Shown: positions 5,634-7,943 of the stretch, piece after piece | Layout: each line of letters begins with the position of its first letter | Numbering within the stretch: position 1 is the stretch's first letter | Source: Bacteroidia bacterium | GTDB taxonomy: Bacteria; Bacteroidota; Bacteroidia; Bacteroidales; UBA932 | Assembly (NCBI GenBank): GCA_025996715.1 | Contig: BNTQ01000111.1 | Span: 1 to 7,943 of the forward strand | Length of the DNA stretch: 7,943 nucleotides | Direction: 5' to 3' | Translations under genes and position numbers: made by a program | The notes under the pieces: model-generated | The model's database searches: none | Told to the model about the DNA's origin: nothing | The model's input: only the letters and a program-made list of their open reading frames with translations

Positions 5634-7943
5634 TTATTGTTTCACCACCTTTGCCACCCGATTGCCCACCTTTACAAGGTAAATGCCTGCCGGCAAATGC
5701 GAAATATCAATGGACAACGGATAATTGACAATGGACAATGACGTTTCAAAAACCTTTGTGCCATTCACATTGTAAATCTCAATGGATGGGCGGGCAGACC
5801 CCGCCCCTACGGCATTCCATTGGTCGCTGGTAATTGTTATCTGGTCGCTGGTTGGGTTGGGGTAGATTTGCAGGGGCTCAACACTTTGCGTTGCAACGGC
5901 GGTGACTACCGAGCGGGTTACGGTTATGGTGTAGGTTTTGGTGCTGTTGTCTTCTGCTGTTACTACAATGCTAAACGGATTGCTGCCAACATTTAGCGTT
6001 TTTGTGCCCGCGCCGATTACGCTCTGCGCTTTGCTGTCTGCTTTGGTGGCGTTGATGGTAATGCTATTTATGTTATTAGGCACCGTGAGCGTGTACTTGA
6101 TTATATTCACACCAAACGCAGGCGAAATGCTATAGCCCGCTACCGAAAGACTACTTAAATTGGCATTGTTGCTCAATGCGTTCACTGTTACTATTGCCAC
6201 ATTGCTCTTTGTCGTTGCTGTTGTTGTACCATTCACGCTGTTGTTGGTGTTGGTTACCACAACGTAATAGTAGAACGTGCCGGCGGTTGCAGTGGGTGCC
6301 GAATAACTGCTGCTATTTGTGCCTACCACTGTGCCGCTGCTGTTGCTGTTAGTGGTGTTTCTGTACCATTGATAAGATACCGTGCCGCCATCGCTCACGT
6401 TTGCGGTTACTGACAAGGGCGCACTGCCACCTACGTTCACCGTGTTGCCTTGCGGGTGCGCGGTAATGGTGGGAGTGGCTGCATTTACCAAAGCATTTAC
6501 CGTTACTATGGCAACATTGCTCGTTGTCGTTGCCGTTTTGCCACTCACACTATTATTCGTGTTGGTTACTACGACGTAATAGTAGAACACTCCTGCGGCA
6601 GCGGTAGATGGCGTGTATGTTGCGCTCGTTGCGCCGTTCACTGCTGTGCCGCCGCTGTTGGTGGTATTTCTGTACCATTGATACGATAATGTACCGCCGT
6701 CCGCTATGGTTGCCGTTACCGACAAGGGTGCACTGCCGCCTACGTCCACCGTGCTGTCTTGCGGGTGCGTGGTGATAGAGGGTGTTGCGGCATTTCCTAT
6801 TGTTACCCAATGTGCCGTAAGCGTTAGGTTGGTGGTTACGGCTGTGCTAAAATCGTATTCACTTGCGCCGTTGTACCAGCCGTCAAACTCGTAGCCACTG
6901 GGAGGGGCAGGGGCTGCGTGCGGGGCAACTGCACTGCCGTGATTCACGTCTGCAGAGTCAATCTTTACTCCCTCTCTTACAAAATACACTCTGTTTTGGC
7001 AAACAAGTGGGAAATCTTTCCATTCATAGGCTTGCGCATACGCATTGCAGGAACCTATAGGCACAGTGAGCGGACACGTACTTTTAGTAGTTGCGCTAAA
7101 AACACCCGCAGTAATATTCACCGGCGTAGGGTTGTGGTTGATAATAGACGAAAAGCCTGTACAAGCGCTAAACGCCATACTGCCTATTGAAGTCAAGCCG
7201 GCAGGTAATGTAAGTGCACCTGTTAAGCCTGTGCAATTGTAAAACGCATAGTCGCCTATTGATGTCAAGCCGGCAGGCAGTGTAAGTGTACCTGTTAAGC
7301 CTGTGCAATAGTAAAACGCACGGTTGCCTATTGAAGTCAAGCCGGCAGGTAGTGTAAGTGTACCTGTTAACCCACTGCATTCGTAAAAAGCATAGTGCGG
7401 GATACTCGTAACGCTATCGCCAATGGTTATCTGCTTGAGTGCCGTGCCGAAATTACTACTATAGCCTGCGCCGCTAACATTACGCCCCAAGTATAAGGTA
7501 TCAATCGCAGCATAGTACAAAGAGGACGACCCAAATGACAGCGTACCTGTGCCGTCTGCGATGGTAAATTTCTTTATGCCACTGCAACCAGAAAAAGCGT
7601 AGTCGCCGATAGATGTAACGGTGTTGGGAATGCTTACGCTCGTTAGCCCGCTGCAACCGGAAAAAGCACCGATGCCGATAGAAGTAACGGAGTTGGGTAT
7701 GGTTACGCTTGTTAGCCCAGTGCAACCGGAAAAAGCATACTGCGGGATACTCGTAACGCTATCGCCAATGGTTACCTGCTTTAATGTAGTACCGAACCTA
7801 TTACTACTGCTTAGACCGATACCACTACTTATGCCGCTAACATTACGCCCCAAGTATAAGGTATCGAGCGCAACATTGTACAAAGAGTACGACGCAAATG
7901 ACAGAGCAGTTGTGCCGTCTGCGATGGTAAGTTTCTTTAGCCC
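5634..7943 (-). CDS. Modular T9SS-secreted surface protein with BspA-type leucine-rich repeats (C-terminal part)
   Basis: The frame is open to the right edge, so 769 C-terminal residues are seen and the N-terminus is missing. A TTG at 7883 is not a start: the LRR pattern continues upstream (KKLTIADGT). Residues 1 to about 285 are BspA-like LRR_5 repeats (for example LPAGLTSIGNRAFYYCTGLTG), closed by a PLTVPIGSCNAYAQAYEWKDF cap. An InlB/Listeria-Bacteroides repeat (GYEFDGWYNG...LTLTAHW) lies at about 319-379. Two tandem Ig-like domains (SYQWYRNTTNS, YYYVVVTNTNNSV) cover about 384-590. A cadherin-like beta-sandwich (about 591-678) precedes the T9SS type A sorting tail (688-769: YPNP, LPAGIYLVKV). 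The tail would direct export by the T9SS and anchoring or release at the cell surface. Such proteins commonly act in adhesion; the ligand here is unknown. Confidence 0.93.
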   Translation of the reverse strand, partial: GLKKLTIADGTTALSFASYSLYNVALDTLYLGRNVSGISSGIGLSSSNRFGTTLKQVTIGDSVTSIPQYAFSGCTGLTSVTIPNSVTSIGIGAFSGCSGLTSVSIPNTVTSIGDYAFSGCSGIKKFTIADGTGTLSFGSSSLYYAAIDTLYLGRNVSGAGYSSNFGTALKQITIGDSVTSIPHYAFYECSGLTGTLTLPAGLTSIGNRAFYYCTGLTGTLTLPAGLTSIGDYAFYNCTGLTGALTLPAGLTSIGSMAFSACTGFSSIINHNPTPVNITAGVFSATTKSTCPLTVPIGSCNAYAQAYEWKDFPLVCQNRVYFVREGVKIDSADVNHGSAVAPHAAPAPPSGYEFDGWYNGASEYDFSTAVTTNLTLTAHWVTIGNAATPSITTHPQDSTVDVGGSAPLSVTATIADGGTLSYQWYRNTTNSGGTAVNGATSATYTPSTAAAGVFYYYVVVTNTNNSVSGKTATTTSNVAIVTVNALVNAATPTITAHPQGNTVNVGGSAPLSVTANVSDGGTVSYQWYRNTTNSNSSGTVVGTNSSSYSAPTATAGTFYYYVVVTNTNNSVNGTTTATTKSNVAIVTVNALSNNANLSSLSVAGYSISPAFGVNIIKYTLTVPNNINSITINATKADSKAQSVIGAGTKTLNVGSNPFSIVVTAEDNSTKTYTITVTRSVVTAVATQSVEPLQIYPNPTSDQITITSDQWNAVGAGSARPSIEIYNVNGTKVFETSLSIVNYPLSIDISHLPAGIYLVKVGNRVAKVVKQ
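5709..5743. repeat. Heptanucleotide tandem repeat within the T9SS sorting-domain codons
   Basis: Five consecutive heptamers on the plus strand read AATGGAC, AACGGAT, AATTGAC, AATGGAC and AATGACG (5709-5743). The CAATGGACAA sequence therefore recurs at exactly 21 bp (5708 and 5729). On the coding strand the tract gives the peptide LSIVNYPLSID, with a 7-residue period because 7 nt is out of phase with codons. Confidence 0.8.
5788..5806. repeat. GC-rich inverted repeat within the T9SS sorting-domain codons
   Basis: Seven-base arms GGGCGGG (5788-5794) and CCCGCCC (5800-5806) enclose CAGAC. On the coding strand it begins GTAGGGGCGGGG and encodes AVGAGSARPS, an Ala/Gly-rich stretch unusual in a sorting tail. 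It resembles an intergenic hairpin element carried into the gene. Confidence 0.75.
6175..6794 (-). repeat. Tandem duplication of an Ig-like domain, 312-bp period
   Basis: The sequence CGTAATAGTAGAAC occurs at 6263 and again at 6575, exactly 312 bp apart (104 codons). The two domains both begin NAATP(S/T)IT.HPQ and share GGSAPLSVTA, SYQWYRNTTNS and YYYVVVTNTNNSV. The two copies differ most in the middle (SGGTAVNGATSATYTPS versus SNSSGTVVGTNSSSYSA), so the duplication is not very recent. Confidence 0.88.
7195..7410 (-). repeat. Three 72-bp leucine-rich repeat units
   Basis: AAGCCGGCAGG begins at 7195, 7267 and 7339, a strict 72-bp (24-codon) period. The units encode LTLPAGLTSIGxxAFYxCTGLTG with changes mainly at the variable positions. 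The third unit diverges on its right half into the neighbouring repeat type. Confidence 0.88.
7356..7943 (-). repeat. Duplicated LRR module of about 120 codons
   Basis: The block containing TIADGT, DTLYLGRNVSG and TIGDSVTSIP occurs twice. The GCTAACATTACGCCCC anchor is at 7473 and 7836 (363 bp apart). The next anchor, GATACTCGTAACGCT, is 345 bp apart (7401 and 7746). The 18-bp difference is a six-codon indel: ISSGIGLSSSNRFGT against AGYSSNFGT. Further copies may lie beyond the right edge. Confidence 0.85.

Noticed and set aside
7195..7410. CRISPR-like regular spacing of repeats
   Set aside because: The 72-bp units are contiguous, stay in frame and encode leucine-rich repeats. There are no distinct spacers and no cas genes.
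7881..7883. TTG as start of the surface protein
   Set aside because: The frame is open upstream to the window edge and continues the LRR pattern, so the true start lies outside.

Overview
The window reads as a chromosome piece from a member of the Bacteroidota. The evidence for the phylum is: (i) promoters of the TTTG / TAnnTTTG type ahead of the HU and tRNA genes, (ii) a large surface protein ending in a type IX secretion (T9SS) C-terminal sorting domain, (iii) BspA-type leucine-rich repeats with an InlB-type repeat, and (iv) A-rich translation starts without clear Shine-Dalgarno sequences. The species cannot be told from the sequence. All recognisable genes lie on the minus strand, so they are read from right to left.

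Right part (5634-7943): the C-terminal 769 residues of a secreted modular protein. In order they contain BspA-like leucine-rich repeats, an InlB-type repeat, two tandem Ig-like domains, a cadherin-like beta-sandwich and a T9SS sorting tail. The N-terminus lies beyond the window. A 28-bp perfect palindrome follows its stop codon.

Middle (4870-5540): a tRNA-Leu(CAA) gene and an HU-type nucleoid protein gene. Each has a well-matched Bacteroidota promoter and a candidate terminator. After these come a DUF362 / two [4Fe-4S] ferredoxin-type protein (3670-4782) and dapF (2742-3572, lysine and peptidoglycan precursor synthesis).

Left part (1-2741): dapF is followed after 40 bp by a DUF1016/YhcG-family PDDEXK nuclease. 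After 30 bp comes a protein that joins an N-terminal GIY-YIG-like (T5orf172/MUG113) domain to an EcoRI-type adenine methyltransferase. After another 27 bp comes the first 48 codons of a probable acyltransferase. The tight spacing suggests one transcript. The two middle genes look like a restriction-modification or defence cassette set between housekeeping genes, and the methyltransferase gene is visibly more AT-rich than dapF. This cassette is the best candidate for an undescribed system in the window.

Small repetitive DNA is a second theme. Three in-frame palindromes sit in the nuclease linker. Heptanucleotide tandem repeats occur in two intergenic regions. A third heptamer tract and a GC-rich hairpin lie inside the codons of the T9SS sorting tail.
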